Source: Nonomuraea jabiensis (GTDB taxonomy: Bacteria; Actinomycetota; Actinomycetes; Streptosporangiales; Streptosporangiaceae). Taken from it: DNA of 64,000 bases. Made by a program: the position numbers and the translations under genes. The DNA lies in assembly GCF_014204795.1 (NCBI RefSeq), contig NZ_JACHMB010000001.1:9126501-9190500 (forward strand), in the 5' to 3' direction. Every line of letters starts with the position of its first letter. The first letter of the stretch is position 1. Below, one piece after another: positions 51,967 to 60,564 of this stretch. The notes below the pieces were generated by a model. The model was not told the DNA's origin and did no database searches. It saw only the letters and a list, made by a program, of their open reading frames with translations.

Positions 51967-52629
51967 TCAGTGCGGGGGGCGGCGCAGCAGGCCGCGTTCC
52001 AGCGCGACGACCACGGCCCGGGTGCGGTCGTTGACGTCCAGCTTGGCGAACAACCGCAGCAGGTGCGTCTTCACCGTCGCCTCCGCGATCACCAGCCGGT
52101 CGCCGATCTCGGCGTTGGTCAGGCCGTCGGCGACCCCGTTGAGCACCTCAGCCTCGCGGGAGGTCAGCGCGACGTGCGCGGGTTTGCGCAGCTTGGCGAT
52201 CAGCTTCTCGGCGACCCTCGGCGCCAGCACCGTCTCGCCGCGGGCCGCCGCGTGGATGGCGTCCACGAGCTGCTGACGGGTGGTGTCCTTGAGCAGGTAG
52301 CCGATGGCGCCGGCCTCCACGGCGCGCTCGATCTCCTCATCGGTGTCGTACGTGGTGAGGATCAGCACACGGGTGCTCGCGTGTCCGGCGACGATCTCCG
52401 TCGTGGTCGCCACGCCGTCCAGGACCGGCATGCGCAGGTCGAGCAGCGCCACGTCCGGGTCGTGCCGTTCCACCAGTTCCAGAGCGGCCCGTCCGTCGCC
52501 CGCCTCGCCGACGATCTTGATGCTCGGCTCGGCGGCCAGCAGGGCGACGACCCCGGCCCGCATGACCGCGTGGTCGTCCACCACGACGACGCGCACCACA
52601 GATGTCCTTGTCACGTCACGGGCTGTCAT
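51967..52629 (-). CDS. LuxR/NarL response regulator
   Basis: A 220-aa regulator. Receiver domain: VVVVDDHAVMRAGVVALL, phospho-Asp64 in ALLDLRMPVLDG, TTYDTDEE and LLKDTTRQQLVDAI. HTH: LTSREAEVLNGVADGLTNAEIGDRLVIAEATVKTHLLRLFAKLDV. The ATG at 52629 overlaps the kinase stop (ATGA). It pairs with the kinase downstream in reading order and probably controls the MMPL operon. Confidence 0.93.
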   Translation of the reverse strand: MTARDVTRTSVVRVVVVDDHAVMRAGVVALLAAEPSIKIVGEAGDGRAALELVERHDPDVALLDLRMPVLDGVATTTEIVAGHASTRVLILTTYDTDEEIERAVEAGAIGYLLKDTTRQQLVDAIHAAARGETVLAPRVAEKLIAKLRKPAHVALTSREAEVLNGVADGLTNAEIGDRLVIAEATVKTHLLRLFAKLDVNDRTRAVVVALERGLLRRPPH

Positions 52630-53804
52630 GTCAGGGGCTCGCTCTCTAGGGGAATCATCGCCCAGACGCGCGTGCCGTCGCCGAGCGAGCTCGTCACGGC
52701 CAGCTCGCCGCCCAGCTCGGCCAGCCGCTTGCGCATCCCGTCCAGGCCGAAGCCGCGCGACCGCGCGGTCTCGAAGCCGACGCCGTCGTCGGTGATCTCC
52801 AGCTCGACCCCGTACGGCTGCTGCGCCAGCACGACGCCCACCGTGGACGCTCGCGCGTGCTTGCGTACGTTGGCCAGGGACTCCTGGGTGCACCGCAGGA
52901 GCGCGATGCGGGTTTGCTGGTCGCAGTTGATCTCGGCCAGCTCCGCGGTGACGGCGAGCCCGGTGTCTTCGGTGAAGCGGTCGAGGGTGCGGCGCAACGT
53001 CGCCGCCACGGACCCGGCGGCTGCCCCGCCGTACTGCCGCGCTGAGCCGACGAGGTCGCGGGCCTCGGCGAGGTTCTCGCGCGCCGTCGACTCGATGGAG
53101 CGCAACTGCTGGGCGCTGCGGCCGTCGGCCCGGTCGAGCCCGGAGCGCGCGGCCTCGGCCAGCACGATGATCGAGGCGAAGCCCTGCGCGAGCGTGTCGT
53201 GGATCTCGCGCGCCATCCGCTCGCGCTCGTCGGCCGCGCCCTGGCGCTGGTGCGCCCGCGACAGCTCGGCCTGGGCGCGCTCCAGCTCGGCGAGCAGCCG
53301 GGCGCGCTCGTGGCTCTCCTCGACCACCTGGTGCACCCAGGTGCCGATCAGGACGCTCGCCGCGTACACGATCAGCGTGGAGACCACGTTGGAGGTGAAG
53401 AACTCCGCGCTCCACCCGGCCCGCAGGACGCTGGTGGCCAGCGTGCCCACGGCGCCCGCGCCGCTGAAGACGACCGCAGCGCGCCACGACCCGGCGAAGA
53501 TCCAGAAGTGCGGTAGCGTCACCATGAACAGTGCCGCGTACCCGGGGCGCAGGTAGGCCAGGCCGCTCAGGGCCACGACCAGCACTCCCAGGTACGCGTG
53601 CGGACGCAGCACCCTTGGGAAGCGCACCACCATCGCGTACGAGCCGGCGACCGCGCCGATCAGCACCAGCGACCAGATCTTGGCCTCGCCGGGCGGGTCG
53701 AGCGCCACGATGGCTGCGGCGAGCAGGCCGTACAGCGCCCAGCAGACGGCGTTCCAGCGCTGTAGGGTCCTCTCCCAGAACGGGCCTGTCAAGGAAGGCG
53801 GCAT
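52626..53804 (-). CDS. Membrane-bound sensor histidine kinase, NarL-type
   Basis: A 392-aa kinase with five or six N-terminal helices (residues 20-160). A coiled coil (SHERARLLAELERAQAELSRAHQ) follows, then the phosphoacceptor helix MAREIHDTLAQGFASIIVLAE with His202. The ATPase domain has QESLANVRKHARASTV and ITDDGVGF. This fits DesK/NarL-type kinases that sense membrane or cell-envelope signals. It lies between the MMPL gene and its regulator. Confidence 0.92.
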   Translation of the reverse strand: MPPSLTGPFWERTLQRWNAVCWALYGLLAAAIVALDPPGEAKIWSLVLIGAVAGSYAMVVRFPRVLRPHAYLGVLVVALSGLAYLRPGYAALFMVTLPHFWIFAGSWRAAVVFSGAGAVGTLATSVLRAGWSAEFFTSNVVSTLIVYAASVLIGTWVHQVVEESHERARLLAELERAQAELSRAHQRQGAADERERMAREIHDTLAQGFASIIVLAEAARSGLDRADGRSAQQLRSIESTARENLAEARDLVGSARQYGGAAAGSVAATLRRTLDRFTEDTGLAVTAELAEINCDQQTRIALLRCTQESLANVRKHARASTVGVVLAQQPYGVELEITDDGVGFETARSRGFGLDGMRKRLAELGGELAVTSSLGDGTRVWAMIPLESEPLT

Positions 53805-53809
53805 AGGGT

Positions 53810-55981
53810 TCAACCTACGTGGGCGGGCGCGCTGCCCCGCACGTCCCCAGCCGCGGAGCGGACCCGCCGCGACGGCCACCAGCTCGCCTCGCCCAGCAGC
53901 AGCATCGCCGACGGCAGCACCAGCACGCGGATGACGAAGGCGTCCAGCAGCACGCCGGCCGCCAGCACGAACCCGATCTGCTTCATCTCGATCAGGTGCA
54001 GGAAGACGAAGCTGGCGAACACCGTCACCATCACCGCGGCGGCGCTGGTCACCACGCCCGCCGAGCCCGCGACCCCGTCGAGGACCGCTGTCCGCGTGGG
54101 CACGCCGCGCAGCGCGGCCTCCTTGATCCGGCTCAGCACGAACACCTGGTAGTCCATCGACAGCCCGAAGAGGATCACCAGCAGGAACAGCGGCACGCGC
54201 GAACCGATCGTCCCGGTGGACTCGAACCCCAGCAGACCCTCGGCCCACGCCCCCTGGAAGACCAGGACGAGCAGCCCGAGCGCGGAACCCGCCGACAGCA
54301 GGTTCAGCACGATGCCGAGCAGGCCGAGCACCAATGACCGGAACAGGACCACGGTCATCGCGAACGTGACCAGCAGCAGCGCCACGAGCACCAGCGGCAG
54401 CTTGCTCTTCTGGTGCGCGGCGTAGTCCGTGAGCCGCGCCACGTCGCCCGAGACCGCCCATTGCGCACCGGGCACCCGCCCGAGGGCTGCGGGCAGGTAG
54501 CCGTCCCTGAGCTGCGCCAGCGATGCGCGCCCCTGCGGCGAGTCGTTGCGATACGGGACGGACAGGGCGAGCACGCTGACGCGGCGGTCGGCCGAGACGC
54601 GCAGCCGGGGCTCGCCGGCGAAGAGCCGGTCGGACCGCGTCCGCCGCGTCACCTCGCCGAGGGCCTGGCGCACCTGCGCGGCCTGCTCGGTGCCGGCGCG
54701 CACGACGACCTGGTGCGTGACCCTCGTCTCGGGGAACGCGGCGACGAGCCGGTCGCGCACCCGCATGGCCGGGATCTCCCGCGAGTGCGATTCCAGGCTG
54801 ATGTCCGACAGTCTCAGGCCCAGCAGTGGGGCCGCGAGGGCGAGCAGCGCCCCGGCCGAGACGGCCAGCGTGATCGCTGGATGCCTGCTCGCGGCCCTCA
54901 GCAGCACGCCCCGGACACGGCCCTGCCGCGCTCGGGAGCGGTCCGGCCCGCGGCGGTGTTCCCGCCGCCGTTCCCGCCGCCGTTCCCGCCGCCGTCCGAT
55001 GACCACCACCAGTGCGGGCAACACGGTCAGCGAGCTGGCCACGGCCACCAGCGTGACCACGATCGTGCCGGTTGCCAGGGAGGAGAAGATGACGTCTCCG
55101 GCCAGGTAGAGGGTCGCGCCGCACACGATCACGGCCAGTCCGGAGCCGACGACGGCCCGTCCGGAGGTGGCCGCCGCCAGCTTCACCAATGCCTCGGGGG
55201 CGAGCCCGCCACCGGAGCGGGCGCGTTCCTCCTGCTCCCGTTTGAGGTAGAACAGCGAGTAGTCGACGCCGACGGCCATGCCGATCAGGATGATCACGTT
55301 GTTGCCCACGCCGGCGTCGGGGAAGACGTGGGAGGCCGCCATCGACAGCCCCATCGCCGCGGCGATCGATGAGAACGCGAGCAGCAGCGGTACCGACGCG
55401 GCGACTACCGAGCCGAACACCAGCAGCAGGACGACCAGCGTCACCGGGAAGGTGATCGCCTCGGACAGCGCCAGGTCGGCGCCGCGCTGGGCGTTGACGC
55501 CCTTGCTGATGGAGGGGGCGCCGGTCTCCTCGACGCGCAGGTCCGGGAAGGCGGCCTGGACCGCCGCCGTCTGCGCGGCCAGCGGATCGAGGTGTTTCTG
55601 GGCGTCCAGCTCGGCGCCCCGCATCGTCACCCGGACCATGACCGACCCGCCGTCCGCGGAGCGTGCGGGCGCCGCCGCGCCCTCCACCTGGGGCAGCCGC
55701 TCCATCCTGGCCCTGACCTCCCGCGCGGCGGCGTCGAGCCGGGCGCTGTCGCGGCCGGTGATCAGCACCTGTTCCTCGGGCCTGCGTTGCAGCCCTCCTT
55801 CGGCGGCCATGGTCTCGGCGCGGCCGGCTTCGCCGACCCGGTAATCCTCGGTGGCGGCGGCGCGGGTGCCGAGCGTCATGCCGGCGCCCAGGCAGAGGAC
55901 CACGAACATCAGCCAGCCGGCGATCGCGCGCCAGGGGTGCCGGGCGCTCCACAACGCGGCCCGCACGGGTAGTTCGCTCAT
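53810..55981 (-). CDS. MMPL family RND transporter, second
   Basis: A 723-aa exporter. Two RND repeats are visible with IGMAVGVDYSLFYLKREQEE (first Asp-Tyr motif) and FGLSMDYQVFVLSRIKEA (second). A loop with RRRERRREHRRGPDRSRAR between them is strongly basic and odd. It is the first gene of the MMPL-kinase-regulator operon (six bases before the kinase start). Exported lipid or drug is unknown; it differs in sequence from the MMPL at 37819. Confidence 0.92.
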   Translation of the reverse strand: MSELPVRAALWSARHPWRAIAGWLMFVVLCLGAGMTLGTRAAATEDYRVGEAGRAETMAAEGGLQRRPEEQVLITGRDSARLDAAAREVRARMERLPQVEGAAAPARSADGGSVMVRVTMRGAELDAQKHLDPLAAQTAAVQAAFPDLRVEETGAPSISKGVNAQRGADLALSEAITFPVTLVVLLLVFGSVVAASVPLLLAFSSIAAAMGLSMAASHVFPDAGVGNNVIILIGMAVGVDYSLFYLKREQEERARSGGGLAPEALVKLAAATSGRAVVGSGLAVIVCGATLYLAGDVIFSSLATGTIVVTLVAVASSLTVLPALVVVIGRRRERRRERRREHRRGPDRSRARQGRVRGVLLRAASRHPAITLAVSAGALLALAAPLLGLRLSDISLESHSREIPAMRVRDRLVAAFPETRVTHQVVVRAGTEQAAQVRQALGEVTRRTRSDRLFAGEPRLRVSADRRVSVLALSVPYRNDSPQGRASLAQLRDGYLPAALGRVPGAQWAVSGDVARLTDYAAHQKSKLPLVLVALLLVTFAMTVVLFRSLVLGLLGIVLNLLSAGSALGLLVLVFQGAWAEGLLGFESTGTIGSRVPLFLLVILFGLSMDYQVFVLSRIKEAALRGVPTRTAVLDGVAGSAGVVTSAAAVMVTVFASFVFLHLIEMKQIGFVLAAGVLLDAFVIRVLVLPSAMLLLGEASWWPSRRVRSAAGDVRGSAPAHVG

Positions 55982-56040
55982 GCGTCAAGCCTGGTCCGGC
56001 AGGGTGTGCGGGCGACAGCACCGTCCGGTCGTACCTGCCG

Positions 56041-56056
56041 TCCACCGTCCGGTGGA
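56041..56056. promoter_or_regulatory. Inverted repeat upstream of the MMPL operon
   Basis: TCCACCG TC CGGTGGA is a perfect 7-bp inverted repeat about 60 bases upstream of the MMPL start, in a region with repeated CCGTCCGGT words. Likely a regulator site. Confidence 0.4.
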
Positions 56057-56160
56057 CACGGGGGGCCTGCAGCACACCCCGATAGGTGAGAATCAAGCTT
56101 TCCGCCACCTGCGATGGTTATCTTGGGTTGGCGGCCTTGTCCTGCAGGATGTTGGCGAGT

Positions 56161-56316
56161 GGCCGGGGGCGCCGCACCACCTTCCACGCCACCGAGACCA
56201 CCGTGACGGTCGGGATCTACGGCACGGACGCCGCCGCCCGGATCATCGTGCTGCGCACCGCGTTGGCCGCGCTCATCACCAAGCACGGGCTGGCCGCCCG
56301 CGACCAACCATGGTGA
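56161..56316 (+). pseudogene. Possible coding relic before the MBL gene
   Basis: In the 640-bp gap 55982-56621 one frame (GRGRRTTFHATETTVTVGI, then LRTALAALITKHGLAARDQPW) has strong G/C third positions, but no start or family is recognised. The rest of the gap shows no supported gene. Confidence 0.25.
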
Positions 56317-56621
56317 GCATGCGGGTGTTTCTGGTCTTTCGGGCGGGTCGAATCGAGCCGCACAATGCCCGAACAGCCGTTCTCGAACAGTCAGTGCCGG
56401 ACGGTCCCGCGCCTGAAGAACGGGGGCGAGCAGCAATGGAACGGTCAGCGGCGTTAGCGCGGCGGCTTCCAGGTCCGTGAGGACCTCCCGCGCGTGGGCG
56501 TGCCCTGTCGTACGGGGCAAGGAGCGGACCGCACAGGCCGTGGTCCGCGAGCGCAGCACGTTCAGGTGCTGGTGGCAGGGCGAATGATCAGTCGCGTGCA
56601 TGGCATGGCAGGATCGCGGCC

Positions 56622-57491
56622 ATGTCCCTAAGCGTTCCTCACCTGCGGATCGGCTCGACCGAGATCATCGCCCTCGCCGATGGCGAGGGCCCGTTCTTCT
56701 CCCCGCGCGCCGAGGCCTTCCCTGAGGCCACGGCCGGTCAGTGGGCCGAGGCCGACCGGTACGACCCGGGCGCGGTCGACGCCGAGGGTCGCTGGCGGCT
56801 CCAGTTCCGCGCATACGCGATCCGCAGCGATAAGAGCCTCACCCTCGTGGACGCCGGAATCGGCCCGGCGGACGGCCCCGCCGTCTCGTGGGCGCCCGTG
56901 CCCGGCGTGCTCCCCGCGTCGCTCGCCGCCGCGAACATAGATCCGGCCGAGGTCGACACCGTGGTGCTCACGCACCTGCACACCGACCACGTCGGATGGG
57001 CGGTCGTGACCGAGGCGGCTGTCCCGTCAATGGGCGGCGCGGTGGATGGCGCCCCTACGTCCGGCAGCGCGACCGGCGACCGCCGCCCCTACTTCCCGAA
57101 CGCCGAATACCTGCTCCAGCGGGCCGAGTTCGACGCGCTCGACGCGCTCAACCCGCAGCTACGCGAGACCCTCACCGACCCGCTCTCGGCGGCCGGTCAG
57201 CTCCGGCTCCTCGACGGGGACACGCCGCTGCGCGCCGGGCGCGCGGTCGCCACGCCCGGCCACACGCCCGGTCACCAGAGCGTGCTGGTCGCCGACGGGC
57301 GCGAGCTGGCGCTCGTCACCGGCGACCTCCTGGTGCACGCGCTCCAACTGCTCCACCCCGAGCTCGCCTACTCGCACGAGCTCGACCCTGAGGCGGCCAG
57401 GCACTCAAGGAAGCGCATGCTCGGCCACGAGACCGGCACCACACTGCACCTGGCGACACCGCACCTGACAGAGCCGTTCATCTCGGCCTGA
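56622..57491 (+). CDS. MBL fold metallo-hydrolase
   Basis: A 289-aa metallo-beta-lactamase fold with THLHTDHVGW (His118, His120, Asp122 and His123), ATPGHTPGHQSVLV and LVTGDLLVHALQLLHPEL. The order of motifs fits N-acyl homoserine lactonase-like or general MBL hydrolases. The late His before ATPH (TTLHLATPHLT) completes the ligands. Isolated gene; promoter not clear. Confidence 0.88.
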   Translation: MSLSVPHLRIGSTEIIALADGEGPFFSPRAEAFPEATAGQWAEADRYDPGAVDAEGRWRLQFRAYAIRSDKSLTLVDAGIGPADGPAVSWAPVPGVLPASLAAANIDPAEVDTVVLTHLHTDHVGWAVVTEAAVPSMGGAVDGAPTSGSATGDRRPYFPNAEYLLQRAEFDALDALNPQLRETLTDPLSAAGQLRLLDGDTPLRAGRAVATPGHTPGHQSVLVADGRELALVTGDLLVHALQLLHPELAYSHELDPEAARHSRKRMLGHETGTTLHLATPHLTEPFISA

Positions 57492-57600
57492 TCGGCGGTC
57501 GTCCGAGCCATCCGGCACGAGCGGGCCGCGAATATGCAGACGCTTCAACCTCGTAGCGACGTCGGCCCTCTGCGGTGCGACCAGCGGCTGACCCTGTTCC

Positions 57601-58515
57601 TCAACATCGCCGCCCGCGCGCGCTCGTGTCTCGGCGGGGTCTGGGCCGGCGTTCGCAGGAGGGCGCGCTTGCGCCGGCGGGCGATGAAGTCGGCCACGCG
57701 ACATCGTCGACCGCGAGCCACGGCGCGGCGGCCAGGGCCGTGGGCGTGAGCCCGGCGAACGTCGCGACCTCCCGGTGCAGGTGGGACTGGTCGACGTAGC
57801 CGCTCTCGCCGGCAACGCGGGCGGCGGCGTGACCCGCCGCGAGAAGGTGGGCGGCGTGGTCGAAGCGCACCAGCCGGGCGGCGCGTTTGGGGGTGATGCC
57901 GAGCTGGGACCGGAAACGGGACCACAGGCGCTTGCGGCTCCAGCCGACCTCGTCCGCCAGGCCGTCGACCCGCACCCGCCCCCGGCTGGTGAGCGTCCGC
58001 CGCCAGGCGTAGGCGATCTGCGGATCGACCGGTGGGTGGGCGCCCAGCCGTCGGCTGAGGATGTCCACCGCGATGGTGAAGCGTTCGTCCCACGACGCGG
58101 CGGCGCGCAGCCTGTCCTCGGCTCGCTCGGCGTCGCGGCCCCAGACCTCCTTAAGGGCTACCACCGTCCCGCTGAGCTCGGTCGATGCGCCGAACAACGC
58201 AGCTGCCGTGACCGGATCCAGGCGGATCTGGAGGCACTGGCCGGCTCCCCGGCCAGCCGCCCGGAGATCGCCGGGCAGGAGCCCGACGACGACACTGCCG
58301 CGCTCGTGGCGGCCATGGGTTTCGTAGACGACGCCTTCTCCCTCGCTCAGATCGACGAGCAGGGTGACGGACGGGTACGCGACCATGGAGATGTCCACCA
58401 AGGCCGGGGCACGATGGCGGAACCCGGCCATGCTGACCCCCGGCAGCCGAACCGACGGGCGTGGGACCGCGACGTCCACCCACGCCCGGCCGGGTGGCGT
58501 ACCGGTCGGCAACAC
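57601..58515 (-). CDS. AraC family transcriptional regulator
   Basis: A 304-aa protein starting with GTG at 58515. The C-terminal AraC HTH pair is GLADEVGWSRKRLWSRFRSQLG and AARVAGESGYVDQSHLHREVATFAGLTP. The N-terminal 150 residues are a ligand or dimerisation domain (cupin-like). The last roughly 30 residues (SSPAGASAPSCERRPRPRR) are Arg-rich and may be read-through past the normal end near VDDVAWP. Confidence 0.8.
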   Translation of the reverse strand: MLPTGTPPGRAWVDVAVPRPSVRLPGVSMAGFRHRAPALVDISMVAYPSVTLLVDLSEGEGVVYETHGRHERGSVVVGLLPGDLRAAGRGAGQCLQIRLDPVTAAALFGASTELSGTVVALKEVWGRDAERAEDRLRAAASWDERFTIAVDILSRRLGAHPPVDPQIAYAWRRTLTSRGRVRVDGLADEVGWSRKRLWSRFRSQLGITPKRAARLVRFDHAAHLLAAGHAAARVAGESGYVDQSHLHREVATFAGLTPTALAAAPWLAVDDVAWPTSSPAGASAPSCERRPRPRRDTSARGRRC

Positions 58516-58524
58516 ATGGCCAGT

Positions 58525-59358
58525 CTAGGCATCGGGGATCATGGGTTGTCGGCGGCCCGTTGCCGTGAAGCTCAGCAGCAGTTTGCCGACCGTCTCTGGC
58601 GCTTCCAGCATGGGTAGGTGCCCGACGCCGGGCAGCACCTCGACCCGTGCGTCCGGCACCGCGTCGTACCGGTGCGCCGACGACGGCTCCCAACGGGGGT
58701 CGGCAGAGCCGAAGATCACCTGAACGGGGACCTGGAGGGCGGCGAGCCGCTCCGGCATGCTCCGTTCGGCGATGTAGGCGGTGTTCCGGCGCAGCACCGT
58801 CCTCATCACGCGGTAGGTGATGCCCCGTACGTCGGCGACCACGTCGTCCGGGAGGTCCACCGGGCGAGCGGCCGTCGCGCTGATCCCCTTGCGGATCATC
58901 GCATCCGAACGCCTCGACCACATGAGCGGGCCCAACGGCGGGGCCAGCAGCACCCGAAGGATGAACGGCTGCCGGAGGAGCGCATCCGGGCTCGGGCCGC
59001 TACTGATCAACGCAAGCGAACCCACGAGGTCGGGACGTTGCTCGGCAAGCGCGGTGGCGACGTAGCCGCCGCTGGAGTGCCCGACCACGGCGACGTGACG
59101 GAGGCCGAGGTCGTCCAGCAGCGCCGCCACCTGGCGCGCCTGGGCAGGCACGTCATACGACGGCGCGGGCGGGGACTGGCCGCAACCCGGAAGGTCGACC
59201 CGGATGACGTGATGGTGGCCGGCCAGCGCCGGGACCACCGGGCCCCAGAAGCCGCCCGAGGCCCCCGATCCGTGGATGAGCAGCAACGGCGGCGCCTGCC
59301 GCGTGCCGTCATGGACCACGTGCATCCCATGCGAGTGCTCAATGTCGTACTCATTCAT
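58525..59358 (-). CDS. Alpha/beta hydrolase
   Basis: The start MNEYDIEHSHGM gives 277 aa. HGSGASGGFWGP forms the oxyanion loop, VVGHSSGGYVATAL the nucleophile elbow (Ser95), and LPGVGHLPMLEAPE holds the catalytic His; the Asp is likely in IFGSADPRWEP. No signal peptide. An upstream in-frame Met at 59373 is possible. It follows the AraC gene on the same strand, and the two may be co-regulated. Confidence 0.87.
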   Translation of the reverse strand: MNEYDIEHSHGMHVVHDGTRQAPPLLLIHGSGASGGFWGPVVPALAGHHHVIRVDLPGCGQSPPAPSYDVPAQARQVAALLDDLGLRHVAVVGHSSGGYVATALAEQRPDLVGSLALISSGPSPDALLRQPFILRVLLAPPLGPLMWSRRSDAMIRKGISATAARPVDLPDDVVADVRGITYRVMRTVLRRNTAYIAERSMPERLAALQVPVQVIFGSADPRWEPSSAHRYDAVPDARVEVLPGVGHLPMLEAPETVGKLLLSFTATGRRQPMIPDA

Positions 59359-59511
59359 GCGGAGACTATGCATGGGCGGTTGACTATCAGTCTTGGACAA
59401 ATGTTCCTGCGGAGTCGGAGGCCGACGGCCCGCCACCATCGTCTGGGCCCGCCATTCGGGTCGGAGCGATCGGACGCATGGTAGCTCTGTGTAGTGGTCG
59501 TGACTGTTTGT

Positions 59512-59619
59512 GTTCTCAGAAATGGTCAGTTCTGAGAAGATGATCAAACGCCGGGACCATGTCCGGTTTATCCTCGATCTTCGTTCTCAGAACCTCTCGC
59601 AAAACTGTCTTCTCAGAAC
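59512..59619. repeat. Array of TTCTNAGAA palindromes (recombination-site-like)
   Basis: GTTCTCAGAA at 59512-59521, GTTCTGAGAA at 59529-59538, GTTCTCAGAAC at 59583-59593 and TTCTCAGAAC at 59610-59619. The last ends 25 bases before the resolvase gene. Serine resolvases bind such imperfect palindromes in pairs, so this may be a res site. Confidence 0.55.
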
Positions 59620-59643
59620 ATCGCTTGCGGTAGGTTCTGCGAC

Positions 59644-60006
59644 ATGACCGAGCTCGCCGATCCGGCCGCCGCCGTCGAAGCCTTCGACTGCCCGATGTGT
59701 GCGGCACCGGCGGGCAGCGCCTGCCGGACCCGGGGCGGAAAGGTCGCGCCCAAGTACCACACGCCGCGCTTCATGCTGGTGCCGCAGCTGCGTACCGAGC
59801 TGGAGGTGCGCACCCCGGCCGAGCGCAGGCCGGGCCGCCGCTGGCAGGCGGGCCCGGCGGTGGACGCGTCGGCGGCGGCCGCGGCCAGACCGACCCGGGT
59901 CGGCTATGCCCGGTGCAGCACCGCGCAGCAGGAGCTGGACAGCCAGCTCGACGCCCTGAAGCAGGCGGGCTTCAAGATCAGTACCAGGGGTCCGTCCTTA
60001 GCGTAG
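59644..60006 (+). pseudogene. Zinc-finger serine recombinase/resolvase, truncated
   Basis: The first 60 residues form a zinc-finger-like region (CPMCAAPAGSACRTRGGK). Residues from about 84 start a resolvase domain: RVGYARCSTAQQELDSQLDAL with the catalytic Ser. After KISTR, which matches the family but follows a small deletion, the frame ends within eleven residues. The catalytic core beyond the first helix and the DNA-binding tail are absent. It is a 120-aa remnant of a Tn3-type resolvase. Confidence 0.75.
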
Positions 60007-60038
60007 CTACCCGTCAGTAGAGTCCCGGGCCCCCTGGA

Positions 60039-60230
60039 CAGGGAGGTTCCCTCCCGATCGGTCTGAGTGAGTACGGCGACCGGGCGCACGCCGGGCGCGG
60101 TGAACAGCTGCAGGCGGAAGGTGGCCGGGGAGTAGCCCGTCCGCTCGACGGTGAACATGTGATCGTCGACGGTGCCGGCACGGGGCGCGGCGTGCCGGGA
60201 GAGGAAGTCCTGGCGGCGAGCGGTGGTCAT
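60039..60230 (-). pseudogene. N-terminal fragment of an unknown protein
   Basis: TARRQDFLSRHAAPRAGTV and TGYSPATFRLQLFTAPGVRP, then VAVLTQTDREGTSL, read as a coherent coded start that breaks off where the resolvase fragment meets it. It lies 49 bp after the small Cys protein and probably belonged to the same unit. Family unknown. Confidence 0.4.
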
Positions 60231-60279
60231 GGCGCGGCGGCTCCAGAATCGGCGGGTGATCGGCTGGTCTCCGCAGTAC

Positions 60280-60501
60280 TTACAGATGGTTGATCAGGTG
60301 GATGGGCTGACCGTCTTCCTTCCGCGTGACGATGACGGCGAGCGTCTGCCCGGGGTAATACACCGCGCAGCAGGAGCAGTAGAAGCCGGCAGCTCCAGGT
60401 AGCTCCCATGACGCCCGTGCAGTCGCAGTGATCAGGCGGCTCCGCGCCGGCCGCAGTCGATCTCGCGGTTCGGGCGGCAGCAAATATTTGGCTAGCCACA
60501 T
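60280..60501 (-). CDS. Small Cys-rich protein, 73 aa
   Basis: Frame MWLAKYLLPPEP ... FYCSCCAVYYPGQTLAVIVTRKEDGQ ends at TAA 60280. The CxCC pattern might bind metal. The start at 60501 lies inside the MarR-like operator region, so an internal start or a truncated N-terminus is possible. No family recognised. Confidence 0.4.
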   Translation of the reverse strand: MWLAKYLLPPEPRDRLRPARSRLITATARASWELPGAAGFYCSCCAVYYPGQTLAVIVTRKEDGQPIHLINHL

Positions 60502-60539
60502 ATTCCTTGCTACGGTGATTATGTGTCTAGCCACATAAT
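60492..60539. promoter_or_regulatory. MarR-type operator with repeated CTAGCCACATA
   Basis: CTAGCCACATA occurs at 60492-60502 and 60527-60537. The second lies in a palindrome, ATTATGTG (60519-60526) to CACATAAT (60532-60539), 25 bases before the quinone oxidoreductase start. A MarR gene is two genes downstream, so this is likely its site. Confidence 0.6.
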
Positions 60540-60564
60540 GTGTGGCGCAACGTGAGGAGTGGTC

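Noticed and set aside
51967..53487. 506-codon frame fusing regulator and kinase DNA
   Set aside because: Only the last 220 codons are the response regulator, and the rest is a shifted frame of the kinase.
52626..56108. 1160-codon minus frame
   Set aside because: Its first two thirds are a wrong frame of the MMPL gene. The kinase starts at 53804.
55978..56601. 207-codon minus frame upstream of the MMPL gene
   Set aside because: No motif and no consistent third-position bias over its length; not supported as a gene.
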